Under the pieces are notes generated by a model, which was given only the letters and a program-made list of their open reading frames with translations, was not told the origin of the DNA and did not search any database. Shown piece by piece: positions 44,918-52,791 of a DNA stretch of 64,000 nt. A program made the translations under genes and the position numbers. Each line of letters starts with the position of its first letter. The stretch's first letter is position 1. Origin of the DNA: DASQBT01 sp963782495 (GTDB taxonomy: Bacteria > Pseudomonadota > Gammaproteobacteria > Burkholderiales > Thiobacillaceae); the NCBI GenBank assembly GCA_963782495.1, contig CAWAJU010000007.1, positions 62,001 to 126,000 of the forward strand. The letters run 5' to 3'.

Positions 44918-46324
44918 TCATGCAAATAACCCATGCACGAACCACTCGCCGCTCATGCGCTCGCAATACACCCATAGTCGCGCGCCGCCTGGGTCTTGCG
45001 CCACGTAATAGTCGCGCGCCACGTCCATGCCGTCCCACCAGCCGCTCTCGATGCGCTCCGGTCCGGCTTTCAGCACCAGCCGGCCATCGCGGCAAGGTAG
45101 GGGCCGAGGCAGCAGCCACAGGGGGCGGTGGAGATTGCCGGGCAATGTGGATTCATTGCCCGCTTCGCAATGCCGCCAGGCCCGTTCCGGACGGTGGTCG
45201 GGGGCGGGCGCGATGCCATGCACCGCTGCCTTGCCCAGCCGGATGCGCAGACGTTCCAGCAGCAGGTTGCCATCCCCTTCTCTCGCCTGCGCCTGGAACA
45301 GATCCGTGTTCGAAGCAGTGAGCGGCAGGATGCGGCGGGCATCCAGCACGATAGCATCCACCGGCGCAGGCAAATGAATCTGGGCCAGGGTTTCACGCAG
45401 CAGAAGCAGCATGCGCCCGGCGTCGCGCGCGGGTTTGACGAAGCCGAGTTTCACCATGGTGTCTGCTGCATCCTCGTGGCGGCAGACGAGTTCGAGTTCC
45501 TGAACGCCGGCCTGGCGCAGACTGAGCCAGCCTTCCAGTTCCGGCAACAGGCGGCGCGCGGCGAACAGCAGCGCCTCCGCTTCATGCACTGGCGCCGGCA
45601 GCACCAGGCGGCGCGCGAAGCCAGACGGCGGGACGAAGAAGGCGCGCGCCTCGGGCAGCCTCGCGAGGGCGCGGTCCAGTTCATCCAGCAGCCCGCGGCC
45701 GAAGCGGCGCACGACGCCCGCGCGCGGCAGGCGCAGGACATCGTCCAGGGTATGCACCCCGACTTTTTCCAGGCCATCGAGGATGTCGGCCGGCTGATCG
45801 AGCAGGTTTACCGGCAGCGCGGCAATGGCTTGCTCAAGCGCTGCCAGTTCGCGCACCACCATCTCTGTTTCTGCGCGCGCCAGCAACCAGGCGCCCTGCG
45901 CGGTTGGTGCGCAGGCATGGGTGAATTGATAACCCATTTCTTCCAGTCCGGCTATCACCTGAGCCAGCAGCACATCAAGGCCGTGGTGCAGGCGCAGGCA
46001 ACTGCCGATTTCGAGCAGCAATCCATTGGGGGGTTGAAGACTTACGGCCGGCGTGAAACGCCCTGTCCAGGCGGCCAGGCCGAACAGGGATTCCTGCTCC
46101 GCCGCTGGGTCGCGCGCGCGCGCCACGAGCCCACCCGCCAGTGCCTGGGCAGCGGAAATGGGCATGCCAGGCCGTACTCCTCGGGCGAGAGCAGCCGCAT
46201 TGCAGGCCGCCACCCGCATGCGCCCACCCTGCTTTTCGGCAATCGCCAGAGGCTCGGGCACGGCGCTGCCGCGGGAAAAGATTTCCACTGAAAGCGCCGG
46301 AAAATAGAGGGCGAGCCATAACAT
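44918..46324 (-). CDS. imuB: ImuB, catalytically inactive Y-family polymerase
   Basis: The 468-residue protein has the Y-family fold but reads LALYFPALSVE where active enzymes read IDMDAFYASVE, so the catalytic Asp is missing, as in known ImuB. It bridges ImuA and DnaE2 and, in studied bacteria, binds the beta clamp. The C-terminus (SGEWFVHGLFA) is intact and typical. It lies between imuA and dnaE2 in the LexA-controlled set. The spacer to imuA contains dispersed repeats (46340-46550) that pushed the genes apart. Its start (ATG 46324) begins with the family-typical MLWLALYFP. Confidence 0.92.
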   Translation of the reverse strand: MLWLALYFPALSVEIFSRGSAVPEPLAIAEKQGGRMRVAACNAAALARGVRPGMPISAAQALAGGLVARARDPAAEQESLFGLAAWTGRFTPAVSLQPPNGLLLEIGSCLRLHHGLDVLLAQVIAGLEEMGYQFTHACAPTAQGAWLLARAETEMVVRELAALEQAIAALPVNLLDQPADILDGLEKVGVHTLDDVLRLPRAGVVRRFGRGLLDELDRALARLPEARAFFVPPSGFARRLVLPAPVHEAEALLFAARRLLPELEGWLSLRQAGVQELELVCRHEDAADTMVKLGFVKPARDAGRMLLLLRETLAQIHLPAPVDAIVLDARRILPLTASNTDLFQAQAREGDGNLLLERLRIRLGKAAVHGIAPAPDHRPERAWRHCEAGNESTLPGNLHRPLWLLPRPLPCRDGRLVLKAGPERIESGWWDGMDVARDYYVAQDPGGARLWVYCERMSGEWFVHGLFA

Positions 46325-46344
46325 GGATGATGCTCAAGCGTGCA

Positions 46345-46550
46345 GTCATCTGACCGCAAAGTTCGCGAAGAACACGGAGGAATTCAAGGGTGGCATGCGG
46401 TGGCCGTCATCGCGAGGCCGCAGGAACGTCATTGCGAGCAAAGCGCGGCAACCGTGGCGATCCAGCCGCTGGAAACTGGATTGTCGCGCTTCGCTCGCAA
46501 TGCTCCCCAGGTTTTACCTCTGCGAACTCTGTGTCCTCTGCGGCAAGTCT
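46345..46550. repeat. Cluster of dispersed repeats between imuA and imuB
   Basis: CATTGCGAGCAAAGCGCGGCAA (about 46430-46451) and its inverse TTGTCGCGCTTCGCTCGCAATG (about 46481-46502) form a long hairpin; this is a cousin of the repeat inside dnaE2. Beside it, two copies of a CCGCAGAGG..ACACAGAG..CGCAGAGG type repeat occur at about 46355-46385 and 46515-46550. The imuA reading frame runs into this cluster. Confidence 0.7.
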
Positions 46551-47186
46551 TGTGGACGCATTTGGCGCCTGGCGCCACTCCAGCACCACCGGCCTGTCCA
46601 CCGGCCCGCCGCGGCGTTTGAGGATGTGCACCGCAAGGCCGTTGGCAACAGGCTCCAGGCGCAGCCGCAGCGCGGCGGGAGATCGATCCTGCGCGGCACG
46701 CGCGGGACGGAACAGCACGCCCCAGCTCTGCCCGGCTTCCGCCGCCAGTTGCAGGCGGCGCATGCGTCGCTCATCGGCGATCCTCAACCATGCCAGCACC
46801 GCATCGCAGGCGCCGGAGCGCAGCGCCTGTTCCGCCGTCCACCAGGCATCGCCAGCCGATTGGGTCTGGGCCACCAGCAGCCGGTTCAGGCCGACCCCGG
46901 CAGCCGAGAGTGCCGGCGCATAAGGCACGTGGGGCGGCGCCACCCAGGCCAGCCAGCCGCTGCCCTGGGAGAGTCTCACCAGCGCCGGCATCAGCAGATG
47001 CAGTTCACCGATCCCTTCGCGCTCAGCGAGAATTTCAGTTAGCGCGCCGCGTGGCCAGCCACCGCCTGGCAGCAGCGCATCCAGTTCTGCAAAACCGGTC
47101 GGCACCGCATCCATAGCCACCTGCGCGCGCTCATCGCCACGCCAGATGCCGGGGTGGCGCAGCACCGAATCGAGGGACACGTTCAT
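46407..47186 (-). CDS. imuA: ImuA, RecA-like SOS mutagenesis protein
   Basis: The 259-residue protein is a RecA/SulA-related factor that works with ImuB and DnaE2 in error-prone bypass. The family start is clear (GFAELDALLPGGGWPRGALTEIL, with a degenerate Walker-like loop), and the core ends near VVLEWRQAP. The last 45 or so residues, from about AEDTEFAEVK to NDVPAASR, are read from dispersed repeats and are not native ImuA. Its start overlaps the lexA stop by four bases (ATGA, 47183-47186), so it is translationally coupled to lexA. Confidence 0.88.
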   Translation of the reverse strand: MNVSLDSVLRHPGIWRGDERAQVAMDAVPTGFAELDALLPGGGWPRGALTEILAEREGIGELHLLMPALVRLSQGSGWLAWVAPPHVPYAPALSAAGVGLNRLLVAQTQSAGDAWWTAEQALRSGACDAVLAWLRIADERRMRRLQLAAEAGQSWGVLFRPARAAQDRSPAALRLRLEPVANGLAVHILKRRGGPVDRPVVLEWRQAPNASTRLAAEDTEFAEVKPGEHCERSATIQFPAAGSPRLPRFARNDVPAASR

Positions 47187-47785
47187 AGCGCACGGCCGTT
47201 GCGAATCACGCCCACGCCTATGCCTTCGATGACCAGTTCCTGGCGCCGCAGGTCGACCACGATGGGGGCAAAGTCGGGATTTTCCGGCAGCAGTTCCACG
47301 CTGTGGCCGCGCTTGCGCCAGCGCTTCACGGTGACTTCGTCATCCAGCCGCGCCACCACCACCTGGCCGTTGCGTGCTTCGGCGCTGCGGTGGACGGCGA
47401 GCAGGTCGCCGTCCAGGATGCCGGCCTCCTTCATGCTCATGCCGCGCACCCTGAGCAGATAATCGGCGCGCGGCGCGAACAGCGCGGCATCGATCTGGTA
47501 GCGTCCTTCGATATGTTCCTGGGCCAGGATCGGACTGCCCGCCGCGACCCGCCCCACGACCGGCAGGCCGCCGCCGTCGGCCAGGCGGATGCCGCGCGAG
47601 GCGCCTGGCAGCAATTCCAGCATGCCTTTCCGGGCCAGCACCTTGAGGTGTTCCTCGGCGGCATTGGCCGAGCGGAATCCGAGTTGGCGCGCAAGTTCGG
47701 CGCGGGTGGGCGGCATTCCGGTGGTTTCGATCCGTTCCCGGATCAGTTGCAGGATTTCCTGCTGGCGGGGAGTGAGGTCGCGCAT
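47183..47785 (-). CDS. lexA: LexA repressor
   Basis: The 200-residue repressor has an N-terminal winged helix (TPRQQEILQLIRE, PPTRAELARQLGF) and a self-cleaving peptidase domain with the cleavage site Ala82-Gly83 in RVAAGSP, and Ser117 (GMSMKE) and Lys154 (TVKRW) as the catalytic pair. On RecA activation it would cut itself and release the SOS genes. It leads imuA, imuB and dnaE2 in one unit and has an SOS box in its own promoter, hence autoregulation. Many bacteria carry a second lexA with such cassettes; whether this is the only one here cannot be told. Confidence 0.95.
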   Translation of the reverse strand: MRDLTPRQQEILQLIRERIETTGMPPTRAELARQLGFRSANAAEEHLKVLARKGMLELLPGASRGIRLADGGGLPVVGRVAAGSPILAQEHIEGRYQIDAALFAPRADYLLRVRGMSMKEAGILDGDLLAVHRSAEARNGQVVVARLDDEVTVKRWRKRGHSVELLPENPDFAPIVVDLRRQELVIEGIGVGVIRNGRAL

Positions 47786-47804
47786 GAGGTTTGCTCCAGG
47801 AGTA

Positions 47805-47820
47805 CTGTATATTTATACAG
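47805..47820 (-). promoter_or_regulatory. LexA operator (SOS box)
   Basis: CTGTATATTTATACAG matches CTGT-(AT)4-ACAG exactly at the conserved ends, with an all-AT centre, and the palindrome extends two bases each side. It lies 20 bases upstream of the lexA start. On the minus strand it contains TATAAAT, which may double as the -10 element, so bound LexA would block RNA polymerase directly. Confidence 0.92.
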
Positions 47821-47913
47821 TATCCGGGAAGCAACTTCAAGGCGGCGACCGGAGCGTGTCAAGCCTATTGAGCCGGCATTCAATAACTTGAATGCCGCTC
47901 AGTCAGCAAGCCG

Positions 47914-50382
47914 TCAGCCTGTCTTCGTCTGCTTGGCCTCGACGAAAGGCACCGCCCGTTCCGGCGGCAGGGGCTCGCTCACATAGTAGCCCTGGATCGT
48001 GTCGCAGCCCAGGGTACGCAATATGTCGTACTGCTCACGGGTTTCCACGCCTTCCGCCACGACCTCAAGTCCCAGGTTATGGCCCAGGGAAATGCTCGCC
48101 GCAGTAATGACGGCATCGTCGGCATCGTGGGCCAGGTCACGGATAAAGGCAGCATCGATTTTCAGCACGTCCAGGGGATAGCGCTTCAGGTAGGCGAGCG
48201 AGGAGTAGCCGGTGCCGAAATCGTCAATCGCAAGCCGCACCCCCAGACCGTCCAGCGCGTCCAGCATCTCCCCCGCCATGTGCACATCTTCCATCATGGT
48301 GGATTCGGTGATTTCGATCTCCAGCGCATCCGGCCGCACGCCCTCTTCCTTGATCACGCGCGCGACCATGTCCACCAGCTTGTGGTCAGAAAACTGCCGC
48401 GCCGAGACATTCACCGCGATGCGTGGCGGGATCCGGTGACTCGCTTGGTAGGCACGCCATTGGCTGCAGGCGTTGCGTAATATCCATTCACCCACCGGCA
48501 GGATCAGGCCGCTCTCTTCCAGCAGCGGAACAAATTCATCCGGCGGGATCAGCCGCTCGTGGCCGGGCCGCTGCCAGCGCAGCAAGGCTTCGCAGCCGGT
48601 GATATGGCCGGTGAGCAGATTGAGTTGCGGCTGATAGTGGATGCGGAACTCGCTGCGCGCCAGCGCCTGACGCAGCCCGGTTTCCATGTCGAGCAATTCC
48701 TGGCTGCGGGCATTCATGTCCGGTGCATAGAACTGGTACTGGCTGCGGCCTTTTGCCTTGGCCCGGAACAACGCCGTGTCGGCATTCTTGATCAGTGTTT
48801 CGGGGTTCTCGCCATCGCCCGGATAGAGTGCAATGCCCGCGCTGAAGCTGACGACGACATCGCGTTGCCCGATCCGGATAGGCGCCTCCAGGGTATTGCG
48901 CAGCTTGCTCATCACCACCAGCACGTGCTCCACGCTGCCCAGGTCCCCGCCCAGCACCACAAACTCGTCTCCGCCATAGCGGGCCACCGTATCGTTGGGC
49001 CGCAGACAACGGGTCAGGCGGCGGCCCACTTCCTTGAGCATGTTGTCGCCTGCAGTGTGACCCAAACTGTCATTGACCCGCTTGAAGTTATCGAGGTCGA
49101 GAAAGATCAAGGCGAGCAACCGTCCCTGGCGGCTCGCGCGGCTGATCTCCGCTCCCAGGCGATCTCCCAGCAGGGTACGATTGGGCAGGCCGGTCAGGTT
49201 GTCGTGGGTGGCCTGGTGGCGCAGTTCCGCTTCGTGCCGCTTCCGCTCGGTGATATCGCGGGCGATGGTGGAATAGAATTCGATCGCACCGTCGACACCC
49301 CGGTGCGCCAACACGACCTGGGAGACAGGAATCTCCTGGTAGAGCACGCCGCGCAGGGTGTTTTCTCCTACCCAGACGCCGTCCCGGGCGGCGCGCGGCA
49401 ATGCCTCCTGGAGAAGATTCTGGCTGCCGTGCTCCGAGTGGCACTCGGCCAGGAGCATCCCGGCAATGTCATCCGCCGTGTTGTAACCCAGCATCCGGCG
49501 CCCGGCCTGGTTGAGGTAAAGCAGTTTGCCGTCTGCGTCTGCGGTGGCGACGAAATCGGTCGTGGCATCGAGTATGGCGACCAATCGCGCACGCGTCTCT
49601 TCGGCGCGCATCCGATCCGTGACGTCGCGTCCGGTGGAAACAAAATGGGTGATTTCACCGCCAGCGTCGGTCAGCGGCGTAATGGTCTTTTCCTCGAAGA
49701 ACAGGGTACCGTCCTTGCGCCGGTTCACCACGGTATCACGGTACACCTCGCCGGACAGCAAGGTGGTCCACATGTGCTGGAAGTAATCTGCATCATGCCG
49801 GTCGGACTTGACGACGGCCGGGGTGCGTCCCACCACCTCATCGGCCGAATAGCCGCTCAATTCTTCGAAGGCGGGGTTGACGTATTCAATGCAGCCTTGG
49901 GCATCGGTGATGAACACGCCGTCAGCACTTTGGTCCACTGCCAGTGACAGCTTGCGCAAGGCCTGCTCGGCCGTGCGCCGCTCGCGCCGCCCCCGCGCAT
50001 CCTCCAGTTCGCGCCGCACCGCGGGCGCCAGGCGGACCAGGTTGTGCTTCATCACATAGTCCTGGGCGCCCGCCTTCATGCAGGAGACGGCGGTATCCTC
50101 GCCTATGGTGCCGGAGACAAAGATGAACGGCAGGTCGAGATCGTGGTTGCGCGTGATGGCAAGCGCCTGGTCGCCGCGAAAGTGGGGCATGGTGAAGTCG
50201 GAAAACACGACGTCCCAGTGCTCGCGCTTGAGGGCCGCGTCAAGATCTTCCTCGCTGTCGACGCGCAACCAGTGCAACTGAAAGCCATCGCGCGCAAGCC
50301 GGCTGGCCAGCAGCAATGCGTCGTCCTCCGAATCTTCGACGATCAGGGCACTGAGGGGAATCTGTCCATTGTCCGATAGCAT
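47914..50382 (-). CDS. Receiver-PAS-PAS-GGDEF-EAL cyclic-di-GMP enzyme
   Basis: Over 822 residues: receiver with a SDFTMPHFRG phosphosite, two PAS/PAC domains (about 150-270 and 275-400), GGDEF at 470-474 with the RPND inhibitory site five residues before, and EAL at 598-600 (CEALLRW) with DDFGTGYSS and the EVVAEGVET loop. Both output domains look catalytically complete. I use the ATG at 50382 (GAGG five bases upstream). It lies 13 bases after the single-receiver gene, which follows a kinase gene, so the three form a kinase-to-c-di-GMP relay. The start used by the longer frame (50490) would overlap the upstream gene. Confidence 0.92.
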   Translation of the reverse strand: MLSDNGQIPLSALIVEDSEDDALLLASRLARDGFQLHWLRVDSEEDLDAALKREHWDVVFSDFTMPHFRGDQALAITRNHDLDLPFIFVSGTIGEDTAVSCMKAGAQDYVMKHNLVRLAPAVRRELEDARGRRERRTAEQALRKLSLAVDQSADGVFITDAQGCIEYVNPAFEELSGYSADEVVGRTPAVVKSDRHDADYFQHMWTTLLSGEVYRDTVVNRRKDGTLFFEEKTITPLTDAGGEITHFVSTGRDVTDRMRAEETRARLVAILDATTDFVATADADGKLLYLNQAGRRMLGYNTADDIAGMLLAECHSEHGSQNLLQEALPRAARDGVWVGENTLRGVLYQEIPVSQVVLAHRGVDGAIEFYSTIARDITERKRHEAELRHQATHDNLTGLPNRTLLGDRLGAEISRASRQGRLLALIFLDLDNFKRVNDSLGHTAGDNMLKEVGRRLTRCLRPNDTVARYGGDEFVVLGGDLGSVEHVLVVMSKLRNTLEAPIRIGQRDVVVSFSAGIALYPGDGENPETLIKNADTALFRAKAKGRSQYQFYAPDMNARSQELLDMETGLRQALARSEFRIHYQPQLNLLTGHITGCEALLRWQRPGHERLIPPDEFVPLLEESGLILPVGEWILRNACSQWRAYQASHRIPPRIAVNVSARQFSDHKLVDMVARVIKEEGVRPDALEIEITESTMMEDVHMAGEMLDALDGLGVRLAIDDFGTGYSSLAYLKRYPLDVLKIDAAFIRDLAHDADDAVITAASISLGHNLGLEVVAEGVETREQYDILRTLGCDTIQGYYVSEPLPPERAVPFVEAKQTKTG

Positions 50383-50395
50383 AAGACCTCGTTCG

Positions 50396-50833
50396 TCATT
50401 CCTTGGCTGGCTGGTTGAGCAGCAGCCAGTACAGCCCAAGCTGGCCGGCAGCCCGCATGAAATCGTCGAAGTCCACGGGCTTGCGTACATAGCTGTTGGC
50501 GCCCAGGCTGTAGCCCTTCAGCCTATCCTCTTCCTCGTTGGAAGAGGTCAGCACCACCACGGGCAGGAGTCGGGTGCGCTCATTGCCGCGAATGCGGGCC
50601 AGCACCTCAAGGCCATCGATCTTCGGCAATTTCAGGTCGAGCAGCACTACGGTCGGCAGGTCGGTCGGATCGCGCTCCGCGTGCGGTCCGGTGCAGAACA
50701 GATAGTCGATGGCCTCGACCCCGTTGCGTGCGACGAAGACCTGGTTACCGATCTTGTTGTTAGCCAGGGCATGCAGGGTCAGGGCCTCGTCGTCGGGATT
50801 GTCTTCAACCAGCAGGATGGTCTTTTCTTTCAT
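50396..50833 (-). CDS. Single-domain response regulator (Rcp1-like)
   Basis: The 145-residue receiver has the acidic pair in VEDNPDDE, the phospho-acceptor Asp66 in LLDLKLPKIDG, TSSNEEED and the Lys of YVRKPVD. It belongs to the Rcp1 group that partners phytochrome-like kinases. It lies 3 bases downstream of a kinase of that type (stop 50837) and 13 bases upstream of the GGDEF-EAL gene. It likely shuttles phosphate from the kinase. No output domain. Confidence 0.92.
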   Translation of the reverse strand: MKEKTILLVEDNPDDEALTLHALANNKIGNQVFVARNGVEAIDYLFCTGPHAERDPTDLPTVVLLDLKLPKIDGLEVLARIRGNERTRLLPVVVLTSSNEEEDRLKGYSLGANSYVRKPVDFDDFMRAAGQLGLYWLLLNQPAKE

Positions 50834-50836
50834 GCC

Positions 50837-52021
50837 TTACTCCGGTTTCAGGGTGAAGAAGAATGTCGCGCCGCGGTCGATGGCGCCTTCAGCCCAGATC
50901 CGGCCGCCATGCTTGTGAATAATGCGCTGCACAGTGGCCAGGCCTATGCCGGTGCCGGGAAATTCGCTTGCGTCGTGCAGGCGCTGGAAGGCGCCAAACA
51001 GTTTATCGGCATAGACCATGTCGAAGCCGGCTCCGTTATCCTTGATGTAATAGACGGGCACACCGTTCTTTGCGCTGGTGCCAAGCTCGATCCTGGCCTC
51101 GGCACGCTGTCCGGTGAATTTCCACGCATTGCCGAGCAGGTTTTCCAGCGCGATCCCCAGCAATTTGGTATCACCCCAGGCCGTCAGGCCGGGCGCAACG
51201 ACGAATGTCACGTGGCGTTCCGGCTCACGTTTCTGCAGGGCGTCAGCCCGATCCTCGGCCAGGGCGGAGAGATCCACGTCGCGGAACTGGAGCTCGGCAC
51301 GGCTCACACGTGCAAGATTGAGCAGGTCGTCGATCAGCAACCCCATATGTTGTGCCGCGCGGCGGACCCTCTCCAGCCGGTCGCGTCCCTGCACGTCCAG
51401 TTGACTGGCGTGTTCGTCGATCAGGATGCGGCTGAACCCGTCAATGGCACGCAGCGGGGCACGCAGGTCATGCGAGACCGAGTAGCTGAATGCCTCCAAC
51501 TCCTGATTGGTGACGGCCAGTTCGGTGTTGCGTCGTGCCAGGTGCTCGTTCAGTTCGCGTATGCGGTGCTCGGCCTTGCGCTGGGAAGTGATGTCGCGGA
51601 TATCGCCGAAGATCAAGGTCTCAGCACCGGCCTGGATGGGACTCAGGCTGATGGATACCGGAAAGTCGCTGCCATCCTTGCGCCTGCCGCACAGCTCCTG
51701 TCCCTCGCCCATGGGCCGCGACCTGGGCGCAGCCGCATAGCCTCGGCGGTGGTCGACATGGTTGCCGCGGAACCGCTCCGGTATCAGCATTTCCACCGGC
51801 TGGCCGATCAACTCCACGCGCGTGTAGCCAAACAAGACCTCGGTTTGCGTGTTCACCAGCACGATCCGCCCAAGCGAATCAACGATCACAACCCCGTCGG
51901 GAGCGGATTCGACCAAGCTGCGAAACAGGGTATCGCTTTGCTTCAGCGCTTTCGGCATCAACGCGTGCGCCGCCCCGTCGGACTCTTGGGTCGGCGTCAT
52001 TGCGACATCTGGTTTGTCCAT
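50837..52021 (-). CDS. PAS sensor histidine kinase, phytochrome-kinase type
   Basis: The protein has one PAS domain (about residues 35-150, DGVVIVDSLGRIVLVN), a coiled coil (AEHRIRELNEHLARRN) and a kinase core with His184 in SVSHDLRAPLRAIDG, ENLLGNAWKFT, and DNGAGFDM..LFGAFQRLH. This HisKA subtype is the one found in bacteriophytochromes, but there is no GAF/PHY chromophore region. The start is unclear: the frame opens at 52222, and I take the ATG at 52021 because the sequence before it is not protein-like, but no strong ribosome-binding site decides. Its stop is 3 bases before the receiver gene. Confidence 0.85.
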   Translation of the reverse strand: MDKPDVAMTPTQESDGAAHALMPKALKQSDTLFRSLVESAPDGVVIVDSLGRIVLVNTQTEVLFGYTRVELIGQPVEMLIPERFRGNHVDHRRGYAAAPRSRPMGEGQELCGRRKDGSDFPVSISLSPIQAGAETLIFGDIRDITSQRKAEHRIRELNEHLARRNTELAVTNQELEAFSYSVSHDLRAPLRAIDGFSRILIDEHASQLDVQGRDRLERVRRAAQHMGLLIDDLLNLARVSRAELQFRDVDLSALAEDRADALQKREPERHVTFVVAPGLTAWGDTKLLGIALENLLGNAWKFTGQRAEARIELGTSAKNGVPVYYIKDNGAGFDMVYADKLFGAFQRLHDASEFPGTGIGLATVQRIIHKHGGRIWAEGAIDRGATFFFTLKPE

Positions 52022-52791
52022 TTCAGCCCAGTCCTGGCGCTGGCTGCGCCCAGTTGTGCAAGGGGCGGGAGGTCTCGTCACCCTATTCAGGGACGACATT
52101 ACCCGAGTAATTCTGTCCAGTATAGTTCTTTTGTACCGTATTTGAGGCGACATTGAAATGGCCGTGGGGACCAAGTCGCGTCCCTTTGCGCCCTGACAAA
52201 TTCCGCTTATCAAGTCCACCACCTCAATTTGCGCTTAGCTTGCATGGCCCGTTTGCGGACCCGGATCGGCGGCGGAACGTTTGGTCAAAACCAACACCAG
52301 ATGAAGATGCGCCCAGGTGACGCTTGACCATCGCCAGCGCGATTGGCTGTCATTGGCGAGACCGCAGGGGATTGCGTCAACTGGCCTGGCGGCGGTCGAA
52401 GCGAATCACTGTCGGTGACAACACCCAGGTTAACGTCACGGCCGCGGTCAGCGGACCCTTCCACATCGATCAAGACCCGGCCAGGCGCCAAACGATGGGC
52501 ATTCAGACCAACCGCAGCAGCGCGGTGGCGACCGTGGCCAGTTCGACGGCCAAGGGGATGCTCCCAAGTTGGTGGCGTTCAGCGCGGCGCAGTATTCACC
52601 ACCGCAAGCATTAGAACGTGATGACCGTCTCCGTTTGCATTACTGCAGAAATTGCTTGCGCATCGATGACTTTCTAGCTGAATCAGGGCCTGCACCAGGC
52701 GCGTTTCACGAGGTTGAAACCACATTGAAGTAGCTTGATCCGCCTCTATTCAGGATAATGCTCCAAGTTTTGTAAGCGACCTTGGAAATTG
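52022..52791. other. Intergenic stretch between divergent genes
   Basis: About 770 bases between the kinase and malQ. A few short open frames exist on both strands (for example 52285-52491 minus and 52324-52614 plus), but neither gives a recognisable or protein-like sequence. The promoters of the kinase and of malQ should lie here; I see no clear consensus site. Confidence 0.45.

Noticed and set aside
52285..52614. Short frames on both strands between the kinase and malQ
   Set aside because: Neither has a ribosome-binding site or recognisable sequence; one short hydrophobic stretch on the minus strand is not preceded by a start.
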